Below, in pieces: positions 17,421 to 27,181 of a DNA stretch of 41,234 bases. Made by a program: the position numbers and the translations under genes. The notes under the pieces were generated by a model. That model did no database searches. It had not been told where the DNA came from and worked only from the letters and a program-made list of their open reading frames with translations. Position 1 is the stretch's first letter, and each line of letters opens with the position of its first letter. Source of the DNA: a bacterium (GTDB taxonomy: Bacteria > Planctomycetota > UBA1135 > GCA-002686595); assembly GCA_024228395.1 (NCBI GenBank), contig JAAETM010000288.1:1-41234 (forward strand), read 5' to 3'.

Positions 17421-18143
17421 CTAACGAAATATGGCGCTGCCCACGCGCACCAAGGTGCTTCCTGCAGGTACGGCCCATTCTAAGTCCCCGCTCATGCCCA
17501 TGGAAAGCCGGCAGCGGCCATCTAATAGGTCCACCTCATCATGGGACTCGAGCTGGCGGGCCAGATCCGAACAACCCTCGAATACCCGTTGCGTACCCAG
17601 CCCTTCGGGGTCATCCAGGGGCCCCATGCCCATCACCCCAAGCAGTTGCAGGTGGCTGGACCCGGATGTGAGCATGGCCGCCTCGATGAGCTCGTGGGGG
17701 GCAAAACCCTGCTTGGCTGAGTCGCCTGACAAGTGGGCTTGCAGGTAAACCTGCAAATCCCGGCCCTCCTCTTTTACGACCCTCTGCAGGGTCTCCAGCA
17801 GTGCAATGGAGTGCACGGAGTGTAAAACCGAGGCCCAACGAAGGACCCTGCGCACCTTATTGCGCTGCAGGGGGCCGATGAAGTGCCAGCGGGGTTGCAT
17901 GCCCCGGTCGGTCAGATCCTGGGCTTTGGCCACCAGATTGTCCGCCCGATTCTCGGCAAATTCGCGTTCACCCAATTCGAACAGGTTGGCCGTGGTTTGT
18001 GCGTCCACCGCCTTGGTAACGGGCAGCAGCTGAACATCATCGATCGATCGGCCAGCTTCCGTACAAAGCTGCGCCAGGTACCCACGGGAGGCTATCAGGC
18101 GTTGCTTGAGGAACTCTCGATCGCGGGCCGGAAACAAGGGCAC
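17421..18143 (-). CDS. YggS/PLPBP family pyridoxal phosphate homeostasis protein
   Basis: This 240-residue single-domain PLP protein has the fold of the alanine racemase N-terminal domain. The PLP lysine is K44 in LLPVTKAV; further family motifs are FAENRADN, WHFIGPLQRNK and LLGVMGMGPL (usual GLMtmgp). The C-terminal SMGMSGDLEWAV and the RVGSAIFR end are typical. Proteins of this family carry PLP and affect amino acid and vitamin B6 balance rather than catalyse a known reaction. The start is GTG at 18143, 27 bases after tilS. Confidence 0.93.
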   Translation of the reverse strand: MPLFPARDREFLKQRLIASRGYLAQLCTEAGRSIDDVQLLPVTKAVDAQTTANLFELGEREFAENRADNLVAKAQDLTDRGMQPRWHFIGPLQRNKVRRVLRWASVLHSVHSIALLETLQRVVKEEGRDLQVYLQAHLSGDSAKQGFAPHELIEAAMLTSGSSHLQLLGVMGMGPLDDPEGLGTQRVFEGCSDLARQLESHDEVDLLDGRCRLSMGMSGDLEWAVPAGSTLVRVGSAIFR

Positions 18144-18170
18144 AGGTGGGGGGATATCTGCCCGGGTTCG

Positions 18171-19637
18171 CTAGGCCTGAGCGGGTTTCAGCGTCAGCCG
18201 AACGCGCGTGGTGGTGGTCGGGCGGATACGCCGGCCCTCGCAGGTTCGCACTCCAGGAACCCAAACGATCTCATTCTCGGCAAAGACCACGGGGATTTGG
18301 GTGCGGGCATCGCGGTGGACCCCCTCATTGGCGAGTACGCGGCTCAATTCCTTGGAGCCGGGACTCCCAAGAGCATGAAAACGGTCACCGGGCTGGGGGA
18401 GGCGAACGCGCAAGGAATTGGGAAGGTCCTGGGCGTCCATTTCAGCCACGTTGGGATCGGTGGAGAAGCCGCTGCCAGGTTGCACGACGACTTTTTCGGC
18501 GATGAGTTCGGCGCCACCAGGAAGGGTCAAACGTCCGGGAACACTCAGGACGGAGCCTTCGGCACAGTCTAAGGCGATGGCTTCATCATCGGGAGTTGCG
18601 CCACCCTGGGGGCTCGATTGGCCGGGAGGGCAAAGCTGAACTTCGTCGCTGCGCAAGATCAACTGCCAATCACCGGGCAGGTTGCGACGGATGTTTCGAC
18701 CGCTGGATAGGTCGTCTTGGATCAAGGCCAGGACAGTTTTTCCGGCGGGCTTGCCGGTTCCTTCGTGGATCAGGCGCCAGAGTGCCCGTCGTTGCAAGGG
18801 GCCAGCCAAGCGGGTCAGATCGGTGCGGGCCAATAGGCCGCCTTGTAGGTTGTGGCGCCCAAGCGCTTCGGTGCCGGGTAGGGGCGACCAGCTCAGATGC
18901 AAGGTTCGCTCGGCAAGCTCTTCTTCCAGGCATTCGACGGCCTTGGCGAAGGCGCGCAGGCCGTCCATGCCGCCGGGGGTGTCGGCGATTTGGGGTAGCA
19001 GGCCCTGACGCACACGACTGCGGGTGAACCGGTCGCCGGTATTCGAAGAGTCGTCACGCCATTGGATTTGCTCACGGCGCAGGATGGAGCGTACCTCTTC
19101 CCTGCGCAGGGAACCGAGCGGGCGTACGACCTCGATTCGGGGTTCTCCAGCCAGGGCAAAGCGCGCCTTGGGGCCGGTCATGCCAGCGATTTCGGAACCG
19201 CGCATCATGCGCATGAGCAGGGTTTCGAGGGCATCGTCATCATGGTGTCCGGTGAGGATCACGTCGATGCCGGCTTCGCGAGCTTCCTGGGCCAGTGCGG
19301 CGTAGCGCAACTTGCGGGCCTTGGCTTCAAGGTTAGAATCCTCAGGGTCCAGCTCGACATGAGTGCGGGTGAAGGGAACCCCTAGTTTGGCGCAGATCCG
19401 CGCGCAGAAGACGCTGTCCTCGCGGGATTCCTCCCCACGCAGACCATGCTCCACATGCATGGCCAAAATACGGGGCCGGGGGACGGCGCGCGCCAGCAAG
19501 TTTAGCAGAAACACACTATCCGCACCGCCTGAGAGGGCCACGAGCACGGATTGGTTGGGACCCAGTTCGGAGGCTAGGGCCATTTGGGCCCAGCGATCCG
19601 CCCAGGGGTAGGATGATTGCTTGTTTGAAGATTGCAC
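18171..19637 (-). CDS. tilS: tRNA(Ile)-lysidine synthetase
   Basis: TilS attaches lysine to C34 of the CAU-anticodon isoleucine tRNA so that it reads AUA. The 488-residue protein has the PP-loop ATP site LSGGADS (35-41), the HVEHGLRG motif, the LTGHHDDDALETLLMRMMRG motif and the RDDSSN motif, followed by the substrate-binding and C-terminal domains. The start is GTG at 19637; TAAGGT lies nine bases before it, a possible -10 giving a very short leader. It is the first gene of a minus-strand operon with the YggS-type and kinase genes, and diverges from gapA. Confidence 0.95.
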   Translation of the reverse strand: MQSSNKQSSYPWADRWAQMALASELGPNQSVLVALSGGADSVFLLNLLARAVPRPRILAMHVEHGLRGEESREDSVFCARICAKLGVPFTRTHVELDPEDSNLEAKARKLRYAALAQEAREAGIDVILTGHHDDDALETLLMRMMRGSEIAGMTGPKARFALAGEPRIEVVRPLGSLRREEVRSILRREQIQWRDDSSNTGDRFTRSRVRQGLLPQIADTPGGMDGLRAFAKAVECLEEELAERTLHLSWSPLPGTEALGRHNLQGGLLARTDLTRLAGPLQRRALWRLIHEGTGKPAGKTVLALIQDDLSSGRNIRRNLPGDWQLILRSDEVQLCPPGQSSPQGGATPDDEAIALDCAEGSVLSVPGRLTLPGGAELIAEKVVVQPGSGFSTDPNVAEMDAQDLPNSLRVRLPQPGDRFHALGSPGSKELSRVLANEGVHRDARTQIPVVFAENEIVWVPGVRTCEGRRIRPTTTTRVRLTLKPAQA

Positions 19638-19894
19638 GGGGTATAGACCTTATCGGTGGGGGGGGACCGAGGGAATAGAAGAGTGCGGTTCGGGGGGGGA
19701 ATCCGCAGCTCCGCTTGATGCCATCGGCCCAGGGCGCTAATCTTTGCCCTCTTTTCTGGGATTCCTGCCCAGTTTAATTTCGTCCTCAACCAACTCTCCC
19801 GAGGTGCCATGCCGTCGCGAGAGAGTGGCGGGCACCGCTCGATCCCATTCGTGGGAATTTACAGGCTAAGGCCTACCCTATCGACACCAGTATC
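19638..19894. other. Divergent tilS-gapA intergenic region with G runs
   Basis: This 257-bp gap lies between divergent genes. It has two runs of eight G on the plus strand (19658-19665 and 19692-19699) with GGG at 19671-19673 between them. TACCCT at 19874-19879 could be the gapA -10, giving a leader of about ten bases with no Shine-Dalgarno. I see no convincing open reading frame. Confidence 0.5.
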
Positions 19895-20965
<1,071 letters not shown>

Positions 20966-20988
20966 GGTATTTGACCCCTTTCGCCAAA

Positions 20989-21028
20989 AACTGCCGGTCG
21001 CCCAACAGGGCGCCTGGCAGTTCTTTTA
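20989..21028 (+). terminator. Intrinsic terminator or attenuator between gapA and pgk
   Basis: Arms 20989-21003 and 21008-21022 pair over 15 positions with two mismatches around the loop AACA, and TTCTTTTAT spans the end of the stem and beyond. This is a good intrinsic terminator. Since pgk follows directly, it may also tune the gapA to pgk ratio by partial readthrough. Confidence 0.75.
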
Positions 21029-21071
21029 TGCTGTCGAGCCATCGTTCGGTCCCTCCCCTTGCTTTGCTGCC

Positions 21072-22262
21072 ATGCCCCTTCAAGCACCCGCCCTCCAAAG
21101 TCTCGCCCTCAAGGGCAAAACGGTTCTCATCCGTGTGGATTTCAACGTACCCAGGGACAGCGCTGGCGGCATCAGCGACGACACCCGAATTCGTGCGGCC
21201 TTGCCGACGTTGCGCGCTGTTCAGGAGGCCGGCGGCAAGGTGGTTTGCTTGATGCACTTGGGCCGGCCTAAGGGGCAGGTCGTTGAAGATCTACGCGTTT
21301 CTGTCATCGGTGAGCGGCTCAGCGAACTCCTGGCAGCACCCGTGACCAGCTTAGCCGAATCCACCGGAGATTCGGTGCGCGAAGTGATCGCCGCTGCCGC
21401 TCCCGACAGCGTGCTGCTGCTCGAGAACGTGCGTTTCCATGCTGGGGAGACCAAGGGCGATGGCGACCTATCCAAAGAATACGCCAAGCTCGGCGATCTT
21501 TTCGTCAACGACGCTTTCGGGGCCAGCCACCGCGCACACAGTTCGGTTTCGGGGATCGCTGAATACTTGCCGTCCGCAGCTGGTTTGCTGCTAAACAAAG
21601 AGGTCAAGGCCTTCGGCAAGGTGCTCAACGACCCGGCCCGCCCGTTCGTCGCAATTCTCGGCGGTGCCAAGGTCTCCGACAAGTTGACCGTAATCGAAAA
21701 CCTGATCGACAAGGTCGACGTGCTGCTGGTCGGTGGCGGCATGGCCTACACCTTCCTCGCCGCCCAGGGCCACAGCGTTGGCAATAGCCTGGTCGAAACC
21801 GAACAAATCGATCTGTGCAAAGCCGCTTTGGCCAAGGCTGAAGCTAAGGGCGTTCGGTTGGTTCTGCCCTTGGATCACGTGACGGCAGATCGCTTTGCCG
21901 CAGATGCACAAACCGCCGTTTGCGACGTGGACATCCCCGATGGGGTAATGGCGCTGGACATCGGGCCCAAGTCCCAGGCCTTGTATGCCGCGGAAGTAGA
22001 AGCCGCCAAGACGGTTGTCTGGAATGGGCCCATGGGGGTCTTTGAGATGGAGGCCTTCCGGGCCGGGACGGCGGCGGTGGGGCACGCCCTGGGTCGCTGC
22101 AGCGGGTACACCGTGGTTGGCGGTGGGGATTCCGTTGCCGCTATCGGCCTGCTCGGTCTTGAGGCCTCGGTCGACCACATCTCCACCGGTGGGGGGGCTT
22201 CGCTGGAGCTTCTCGAGGGCAAAAAACTGCCTGGCATCGCTGCATTGGGCCAAGTTTCGTAA
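21072..22262 (+). CDS. pgk: Phosphoglycerate kinase
   Basis: PGK makes ATP and 3-phosphoglycerate from 1,3-bisphosphoglycerate. The 396-residue length is normal. Substrate-binding motifs are RVDFNVP, LMHLGRPKG, LLENVRFH and FVNDAFGASHRAHSS; the nucleotide side has GGAKVSDKL, LVGGGMAYTF, VWNGPMGVFE and GGGDSVAA, ending STGGGASLELLEG. It is downstream of gapA, as in many bacteria, but separated from it by a terminator-like hairpin. There is no clear Shine-Dalgarno before the ATG. Confidence 0.97.
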   Translation: MPLQAPALQSLALKGKTVLIRVDFNVPRDSAGGISDDTRIRAALPTLRAVQEAGGKVVCLMHLGRPKGQVVEDLRVSVIGERLSELLAAPVTSLAESTGDSVREVIAAAAPDSVLLLENVRFHAGETKGDGDLSKEYAKLGDLFVNDAFGASHRAHSSVSGIAEYLPSAAGLLLNKEVKAFGKVLNDPARPFVAILGGAKVSDKLTVIENLIDKVDVLLVGGGMAYTFLAAQGHSVGNSLVETEQIDLCKAALAKAEAKGVRLVLPLDHVTADRFAADAQTAVCDVDIPDGVMALDIGPKSQALYAAEVEAAKTVVWNGPMGVFEMEAFRAGTAAVGHALGRCSGYTVVGGGDSVAAIGLLGLEASVDHISTGGGASLELLEGKKLPGIAALGQVS

Positions 22263-22377
22263 CGAGTCGGTGCAAAAGCTTGCCGGATGCGCCTCGAAAT
22301 CAACTCTACAGCCTCCCGTCCCATTATCGGGCACCCTGGATTGCACGTGGTAGTAGATCCGTCGCCCTAGGCCCCCA

Positions 22378-22389
22378 TACAATACTGCC
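22378..22389 (+). promoter_or_regulatory. Leaderless-type promoter of rpe
   Basis: TACAAT (22378-22383), one base from the TATAAT consensus, is followed by exactly six bases and then the rpe ATG at 22390. The expected transcript start is at the A of the ATG. No -35 consensus and no Shine-Dalgarno are visible. Confidence 0.6.
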
Positions 22390-23100
22390 ATGGATCAACG
22401 ACCCACTCTGATCGCCCCGTCCTTGCTCGCCTGCGACTTCACCCGCATCGGCGAAGAGGTGCGTGCCGTCGAGCAAGCCGGTGCCGACTGGCTGCATGTG
22501 GACGTGATGGATGGTCACTATGTGCCCAACCTGACATTGGGTCCGCCCATCGTCAAAGCGGTGCATGGCGCGGCCACCCGGCCGTTGGATGTGCACCTGA
22601 TGGTGACCAATCCCATGGAGCTGGCAGAGACCTATGCCAAAGCTGGTGCCCACGTGTTGACGTTCCACTGGGAGGTCGCGGGTTCCATTGCAGGAGCTCG
22701 TAAGATCATCCAGGGCTTCCGCGATGTGGGCATAACAGAGGTTGGCTTGGCCGTGGACGGCGGAACCCCGGTGGAGCCCATCGGCGAGCTGCTGGACGAA
22801 GTCGATCTGATATTGATCATGAGCATCCAGGCCGGTTTTGGTGGGCAGAGCTTCCAGGAGGCCCAATTGCAAAAGGTTCGCTGGGTACGCGCCCAAGGCT
22901 TCCAGGGCTACCTGGAAATGGACGGCGGCATTGGCCCAGGCAACGCCGGACTTTGCCGGGATGCCGGGGCCGACGTGCTGGTCGCAGGAACCGCTGTTTA
23001 CAAAGCGCCGGACATGGCTGAAGCTATCCGGGGCATCCGTGGGCCTGAGCCGTGCCCAGAATCTTCCCAAACACCAAGCGTAGAAGCGCCCAGTCGATAA
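22390..23100 (+). CDS. rpe: Ribulose-phosphate 3-epimerase
   Basis: This TIM-barrel enzyme interconverts ribulose 5-phosphate and xylulose 5-phosphate. Family motifs are APSLLACDF, LHVDVMDGHYVPN (metal ligands and catalytic Asp), HLMV and LEMDGGI with the second catalytic Asp, and VAGTAVY near the phosphate site. Two conserved prolines are missing: the usual LNPxTP loop reads AVDGGTP, and the usual VNPGFGGQ loop reads IQAGFGGQ. The 236 residues include a roughly 20-residue tail. The start is fixed by a leaderless-type promoter. accD begins 16 bases after the stop. Confidence 0.93.
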   Translation: MDQRPTLIAPSLLACDFTRIGEEVRAVEQAGADWLHVDVMDGHYVPNLTLGPPIVKAVHGAATRPLDVHLMVTNPMELAETYAKAGAHVLTFHWEVAGSIAGARKIIQGFRDVGITEVGLAVDGGTPVEPIGELLDEVDLILIMSIQAGFGGQSFQEAQLQKVRWVRAQGFQGYLEMDGGIGPGNAGLCRDAGADVLVAGTAVYKAPDMAEAIRGIRGPEPCPESSQTPSVEAPSR

Positions 23101-23116
23101 CCCCCGATCCTCAACC

Positions 23117-24109
23117 ATGGCGGAGAACGTGAAAAAGGACACCAAAGCGAAAGAAGAGACCAAGTCGCCCGACCCCAGTGGTGGCCGGCTTTCCAGGCTA
23201 CGCTTCCGCAAGAGGGACGTGCCCGGAGGCCTTTGGCTCAAGTGTGAGAATTGCGAATCGATCATTTTTCGCAAGGACTTGGAGGCTAAGGGTTTCGTCT
23301 GCCCGAAGTGTGGCTTCCACTTCACCCTTCCCGGCGACCGTCGCATCCAAATGACCATGGATGAGGGCACCTGGGAGGAAATGTTTGCTGACCTCAGCTC
23401 CCTGGACCGCTTGAGCTTCACCGATACGGTTCCTTATTCCGACAAGGTCGCCCGCACGGTCAAACGTACCGGCAAGAAGGACGCGCTGATCTGTGGCAAG
23501 GGCGAAATCCATGGACGCCCCTGTGTCATGGCTGTCCTTGACTTCACCTTCATGGGGGGCTCTATGGGCGAGGTCATGGGCGAAAAAATCGCCTTGGCCG
23601 CCGACTTGGCGATCCAAGACAAACTGCCGCTTGTGATTTTCACCAGCTCAGGTGGGGCGCGTATGCATGAGGGCATGTTGTCCCTGATGCAAATGGCCAA
23701 GACCTGCGCCGCCCTGGCGACTTTGAATGACGTCGGTGGTTTTTCGGTTTGCGTGATGGCCAACCCAACCACGGGGGGCGTCACTGCTTCATTTGCTTCG
23801 GTTTGTGACTTGACCTTGGCCGAGCCTGGAGCCTTGATCGGGTTTGCGGGACCGCGCGTGATTTCGAGCACCCTCAAGATCGAATTGCCTCCCGGCTTCC
23901 AGCGCGCCGAATTTTTGCTCGGCAAGGGACAGCTCGATGCGATCGTGACGCGCGATGAGCTCCCCGCCACCCTGGCGCGCCTCATCGACTACGGAACCGC
24001 TTCCTGGGAGAACTACGCGGGCCGTGGCCTATCGAGCCAAGCTGCGGGCATGAAACGCCTGGCCGGTGGCGAGCCTGGCGAGAAGAAAGAAGGCACCTCA
24101 GCCGGCTGA
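23117..24109 (+). CDS. accD: Acetyl-CoA carboxylase carboxyltransferase subunit beta
   Basis: AccD with AccA transfers the carboxyl group from biotin to acetyl-CoA, making malonyl-CoA for fatty acid synthesis. The N-terminal zinc ribbon has Cys 43, 46, 62 and 65 (KCENC and CPKC). The crotonase-like carboxyltransferase core includes FMGGSMGEVMGEKI, SSGGARMHEGMLSLMQMAK, TTGGVTASFA and GFAGPRVI. The 330-residue length is slightly above the usual because of charged ends. It probably shares a transcript with rpe and ends at a clear terminator. accA, accB and accC are not in the window. Confidence 0.97.
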   Translation: MAENVKKDTKAKEETKSPDPSGGRLSRLRFRKRDVPGGLWLKCENCESIIFRKDLEAKGFVCPKCGFHFTLPGDRRIQMTMDEGTWEEMFADLSSLDRLSFTDTVPYSDKVARTVKRTGKKDALICGKGEIHGRPCVMAVLDFTFMGGSMGEVMGEKIALAADLAIQDKLPLVIFTSSGGARMHEGMLSLMQMAKTCAALATLNDVGGFSVCVMANPTTGGVTASFASVCDLTLAEPGALIGFAGPRVISSTLKIELPPGFQRAEFLLGKGQLDAIVTRDELPATLARLIDYGTASWENYAGRGLSSQAAGMKRLAGGEPGEKKEGTSAG

Positions 24110-24139
24110 TCCGAACCGTGATTGCGGTTGAATAAGAAA

Positions 24140-24169
24140 GAGCCCACCCCGAGAGGTGGGCTCCTTTTC
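24140..24169. terminator. Intrinsic terminator after accD
   Basis: GAGCCCACC (24140-24148) and GGTGGGCTC (24155-24163) form a perfect 9-bp stem with loop CCGAGA, followed by CTTTTCC. AATAAGAAA precedes the stem, so it could also stop transcription from the other strand. Confidence 0.85.
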
Positions 24170-24170
24170 C

Positions 24171-24579
24171 AATTCCCTGCGTAAATCGCCTGGAAGAGGG
24201 TGGACCCGAACCGCTTCCCGGAGGTGCGGATCCGATGCCGGAATCTAAAATCAGTTCTCCGGACTTAGCAGGGCATAGCCCATCGCCAGAACCCCTGCAG
24301 CCGAAGCTTGGGATCCTGCGCTGCTCTCTGATGAGAATTCGAAACGACGGGGAGGACTCGCATCGTTTCGGGTGGTTTGACCAGTCATATTCCTTGTCTT
24401 GGTAGGTGGTTGGCTCCAGGCCCTGTCAAACCTGGAGCGAACCGCTAACGGAATGACAAGTCGAGCCCCTCGCCCGACCGTCATAGGTGTTTTGCCGCAG
24501 ATCGAAAAAGCGCGGAACAAAAGTGAAAAAAGTGACAGGAACCCAGGCAGTTGCCTTGAGATCCCTGGGCGAGTCCCAC
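24171..24579. other. Longest gene-poor gap
   Basis: About 410 bases lie between the accD terminator and the end of the methyltransferase gene. I see no RNA gene, repeat or clear promoter. The only candidate is a short minus-strand reading frame (24251-24388), listed separately at low confidence. Confidence 0.5.
24251..24388 (-). CDS. Possible small protein, 45 residues
   Basis: An ATG at 24388 with AAGGA two to three bases upstream opens a 45-residue frame, starting MTGQTTRND and ending in a hydrophobic stretch VLAMGYALLSPEN. I recognise no family. The Shine-Dalgarno is closer to the ATG than usual. It could be extended in frame to 24520. It lies alone in a gene-poor gap and may be chance. 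Confidence 0.2.
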   Translation of the reverse strand: MTGQTTRNDASPPRRFEFSSESSAGSQASAAGVLAMGYALLSPEN

Positions 24580-25758
24580 TTACTCAGCAGGAGCGCGCAA
24601 TTGCATGACCCAAGAGTCGAAAACGCTTTTGCAGGCACCGCCCGTCAGCCGGGAGAGGGTGGCCCCGATCTGATTGATCCACAATAGGGGGCGGCTGAGC
24701 AGGCCATCAAGTTTCGTTTCATTGATGTGCATGATCTGCGGTATGGGGTAGGTCAGCTGATAGGCTGAGCCTCGGACAAACTCGAAGCCCCGTGCTTCCA
24801 GGCCCTGGCGGACCCATGCTGCAGATTTGGCATTGAGTTCTCGAACTGGAAGCAAGGGGTGGGTCCTGCGCCGTTTCTGAACGCCCTTGGACTCGAGCTG
24901 GATGTCACCGATGACCAAGGTACCGCCGGGTGCCACGGTCTTGCAGAGCCCATCCAGCCATGCTTCGCTGTCCGAGGCGAAGCTGATCACGCCGCTGGAG
25001 ATGACCCAGTCATAGCGGGATTCTCCCGAACGAGGGAAGGGGGGGGCATCTCCGAATCCGATCCGGCCTTCGCACAGGTCCACTCCCTCAACTTTGGCAT
25101 TGCCCTCTGCGATGCGGACCATTTCAGGGCTTGGATCAAAAAGGAAAAGGGAAGATCCGGGGAATTGTTTGGCAGCTTCGATGCCAACCCAGCCTGCGCC
25201 CGATCCGAAATCGAGAATGCGTGACGCCTTTTCGGGCCGCCCATAGAGAGCCACGAAGCGCCGCATCCAGCGGAAGTGGGGGTAGCCCGGAGAGCCGGGA
25301 ACACCGTCCCAACCCTTGGCGTTTTGATCAAATTTGGCGGTGGTCGTCTCGGGGGACATGACCTCCTGCAAGCGACGCAGAACGAGGACTTGGCACGACC
25401 CCGGTTTGCCTTTTAGGAGTTCCCTTGAGCCAAAGGTTCTGCGGCGAATGCCCTCCGGTTTCCCATCAAAGATGGCTACTGCGTGGAACTCGGGCCATAG
25501 CTGATTGCGTAAGCGGGCCAGGTCGGAATCGCTGCCGGGGTCTTCTAAGGCGACAAGGAGTGCCCCGCGGGGGCCGACACTGGAATCCAACGGGGACTCG
25601 TTCAGTCCCTTGAGGGCTACGCTAGCATTCGGGTAGCTCGCCCAAGCGTGCTGCTGTTGGCCACCGGTGCCCACCATTTGAATCTGCGAGGATTCAATTT
25701 GAGAGCCCTCCCGGGCGGCGTCGAGGGTCGCTTGCAATTGGGGGCTGATTTGGCTCAT
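24580..25758 (-). CDS. Class I SAM-dependent methyltransferase
   Basis: This 392-residue protein has two parts. The N-terminal 135 residues are of no family I recognise. From about residue 140 there is a Rossmann-type methyltransferase: motif I ILDFGSGAG (181-189), acidic FLFDPSPEMV after strand 2, WVISSGVISF as motif IV, and GGTLVIGDIQLES as the post-IV region. The C-terminal segment (YPIPQIMHINETKLDG) may shape the substrate pocket. The substrate is unknown. Starts are possible at TTG 25767, GTG 25761 or ATG 25758; TAGTCT lies six bases before the GTG and nine before the ATG. It follows the oxygenase-like gene on the same strand after 115 bases. Confidence 0.8.
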   Translation of the reverse strand: MSQISPQLQATLDAAREGSQIESSQIQMVGTGGQQQHAWASYPNASVALKGLNESPLDSSVGPRGALLVALEDPGSDSDLARLRNQLWPEFHAVAIFDGKPEGIRRRTFGSRELLKGKPGSCQVLVLRRLQEVMSPETTTAKFDQNAKGWDGVPGSPGYPHFRWMRRFVALYGRPEKASRILDFGSGAGWVGIEAAKQFPGSSLFLFDPSPEMVRIAEGNAKVEGVDLCEGRIGFGDAPPFPRSGESRYDWVISSGVISFASDSEAWLDGLCKTVAPGGTLVIGDIQLESKGVQKRRRTHPLLPVRELNAKSAAWVRQGLEARGFEFVRGSAYQLTYPIPQIMHINETKLDGLLSRPLLWINQIGATLSRLTGGACKSVFDSWVMQLRAPAE

Positions 25759-25761
25759 CAC

Positions 25762-25773
25762 TTGCAAAGACTA
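25762..25773 (-). promoter_or_regulatory. Possible leaderless promoter of the methyltransferase gene
   Basis: On the minus strand TAGTCT (25773-25768) is followed by six bases and then GTG-ATG (25761-25756). It fits the TAnnnT-N6-start pattern if GTG is used, or gives a 3-base leader if ATG is used. No -35 is clear. Confidence 0.35.
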
Positions 25774-25873
25774 ATGGGCTGCCTGCTCTTTTGCTTGCAC
25801 CCGGTTCCCGATTCGTGTCCATCAAGGGGTGGTTTCGCAGTTTTTGGCACGATGGGGCCGTGGGGTCTGGGAA

Positions 25874-27181
25874 TCAACAGCTCCTGCCACGTCGCCGGCG
25901 ACTGGACCTGCGCCCACGGGCGCTCCGGGCGGGGGCGTTGGCCTTGGATGTCAAGTCGGGGTACTCCTTGTCCTCCCGCAGCGCTGCGGAAATGGCATAG
26001 GTTGGGGTGTCGGATGCGCAGAAGACCGTGTGCATGACGGTCTTCTCGAGGCCGTGGTTCGGCATGAGCAGGGCGTCCCCCGGCCCGAGCAGGAAAGCAT
26101 GCCCCGCATCCGCGCAAAGGGCCGTGAATTCTGGGGCTGCGTGGATCAGGCATGAGAGCTCCCCACCGCCGGGACGCGCCAGCTCACGCCGCAAACGGGG
26201 AAAGCGCTTTGCCAACGCGACGAGGCGATCGAAGGCTTTTTGACTGGGTGCTATGCGCGTGCGAACCCAGGGCAGGTCGCCCTCGGTCAAGTATTCGAGG
26301 AATTCACGAACCAGATGGCAGAGTTCATCGATGCTCAGGGCGAGCCATGCCGTGCGGCCCGCGACCTGGGTGTAGAGTACGCCCCGCTGCCCCCCCTCAA
26401 GGGGTTCATGGAAACCATCGTGATGCCAAAGAGCGCCGCCGTTGGGGGCGTTGAAAAAAGCGATGTGCTGGGTGGGCAACACGGGTCCCCCGATCCAGCG
26501 GCTCACATGCTCGGCGATCCAGGGATTCGTGCGCATGCTGCGCGACTCGGGCAGCAGCAGCTCCACGATTTCGGTGATCAAGCGGTGGCGTAGGATGTCG
26601 CGACTGGCGTCGTCAGCCCCCTCCTTGCCAAAGGAAAAGTGCAACCGTCGTGACGCATCGGCCTTGTGGTTGCTCAGCTTGCCGAGTTTTACCCAGAGGT
26701 CATGGTCGATACCCAGCTTGATACGCTCCAGATCACGGCACTCCTCGTGCAGGTGCATGTTGCTGCCCGCGGCGAATGTCTCGCCCAAACGGTCCAGATA
26801 CTGCGTGAGCCAGGCCCTCAGCCCCTTTGAGTTGTACAGGGTGGCATACGGATCCACCGCTTCCTGTACTTGTTTGGGAGACAAGAAGTTTGGCAGCAGG
26901 ATGGGCTTTCCCTCGTACCAGCGCTCGTCCAAGAGGGCTTCGGCGGGGCGCTCCGGGCGGGCTGCAAACGCGCCAGGCTTGAGCACTATCCAATCCCCAT
27001 GGTCGACCCCTCGGCGTCGCAGTTCCAGGGTCTCTTGAATCCAGGGATTCAGGATTTCAATCTCCGCTTGATCTTCGTCCCCGTGCAAGGAGAGGATGGC
27101 TTGGGCGCCAGGACAATGCACACGATCGGGGGCGGCCAGGACATCGTGGAAGATACCGGGGGGAACGGGGGTGGTTTCCAT
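25874..27181 (-). CDS. Putative JmjC/cupin-like Fe(II) 2-oxoglutarate-type oxygenase
   Basis: The 435-residue product carries a possible iron-binding facial triad: H253 and D255 in LWHHDGF and H384 in VMHTVF, set in a beta-rich context (HIAFFNAPNGGALWHHDG; LLGPGDALLMPNHG). This resembles cupin_8/JmjC-like hydroxylases, which hydroxylate proteins or small molecules. The substrate is unknown and the family call is moderate. The C-terminus is an unusual Arg/Ser-rich tail (ARGRRSSRRRRGRSC), possibly nucleic-acid binding. The ATG at 27181 is preferred over TTG at 27211 because TACCAT lies exactly six bases before it. It diverges from the FAD gene and precedes the methyltransferase gene. Confidence 0.6.
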   Translation of the reverse strand: METTPVPPGIFHDVLAAPDRVHCPGAQAILSLHGDEDQAEIEILNPWIQETLELRRRGVDHGDWIVLKPGAFAARPERPAEALLDERWYEGKPILLPNFLSPKQVQEAVDPYATLYNSKGLRAWLTQYLDRLGETFAAGSNMHLHEECRDLERIKLGIDHDLWVKLGKLSNHKADASRRLHFSFGKEGADDASRDILRHRLITEIVELLLPESRSMRTNPWIAEHVSRWIGGPVLPTQHIAFFNAPNGGALWHHDGFHEPLEGGQRGVLYTQVAGRTAWLALSIDELCHLVREFLEYLTEGDLPWVRTRIAPSQKAFDRLVALAKRFPRLRRELARPGGGELSCLIHAAPEFTALCADAGHAFLLGPGDALLMPNHGLEKTVMHTVFCASDTPTYAISAALREDKEYPDLTSKANAPARSARGRRSSRRRRGRSC

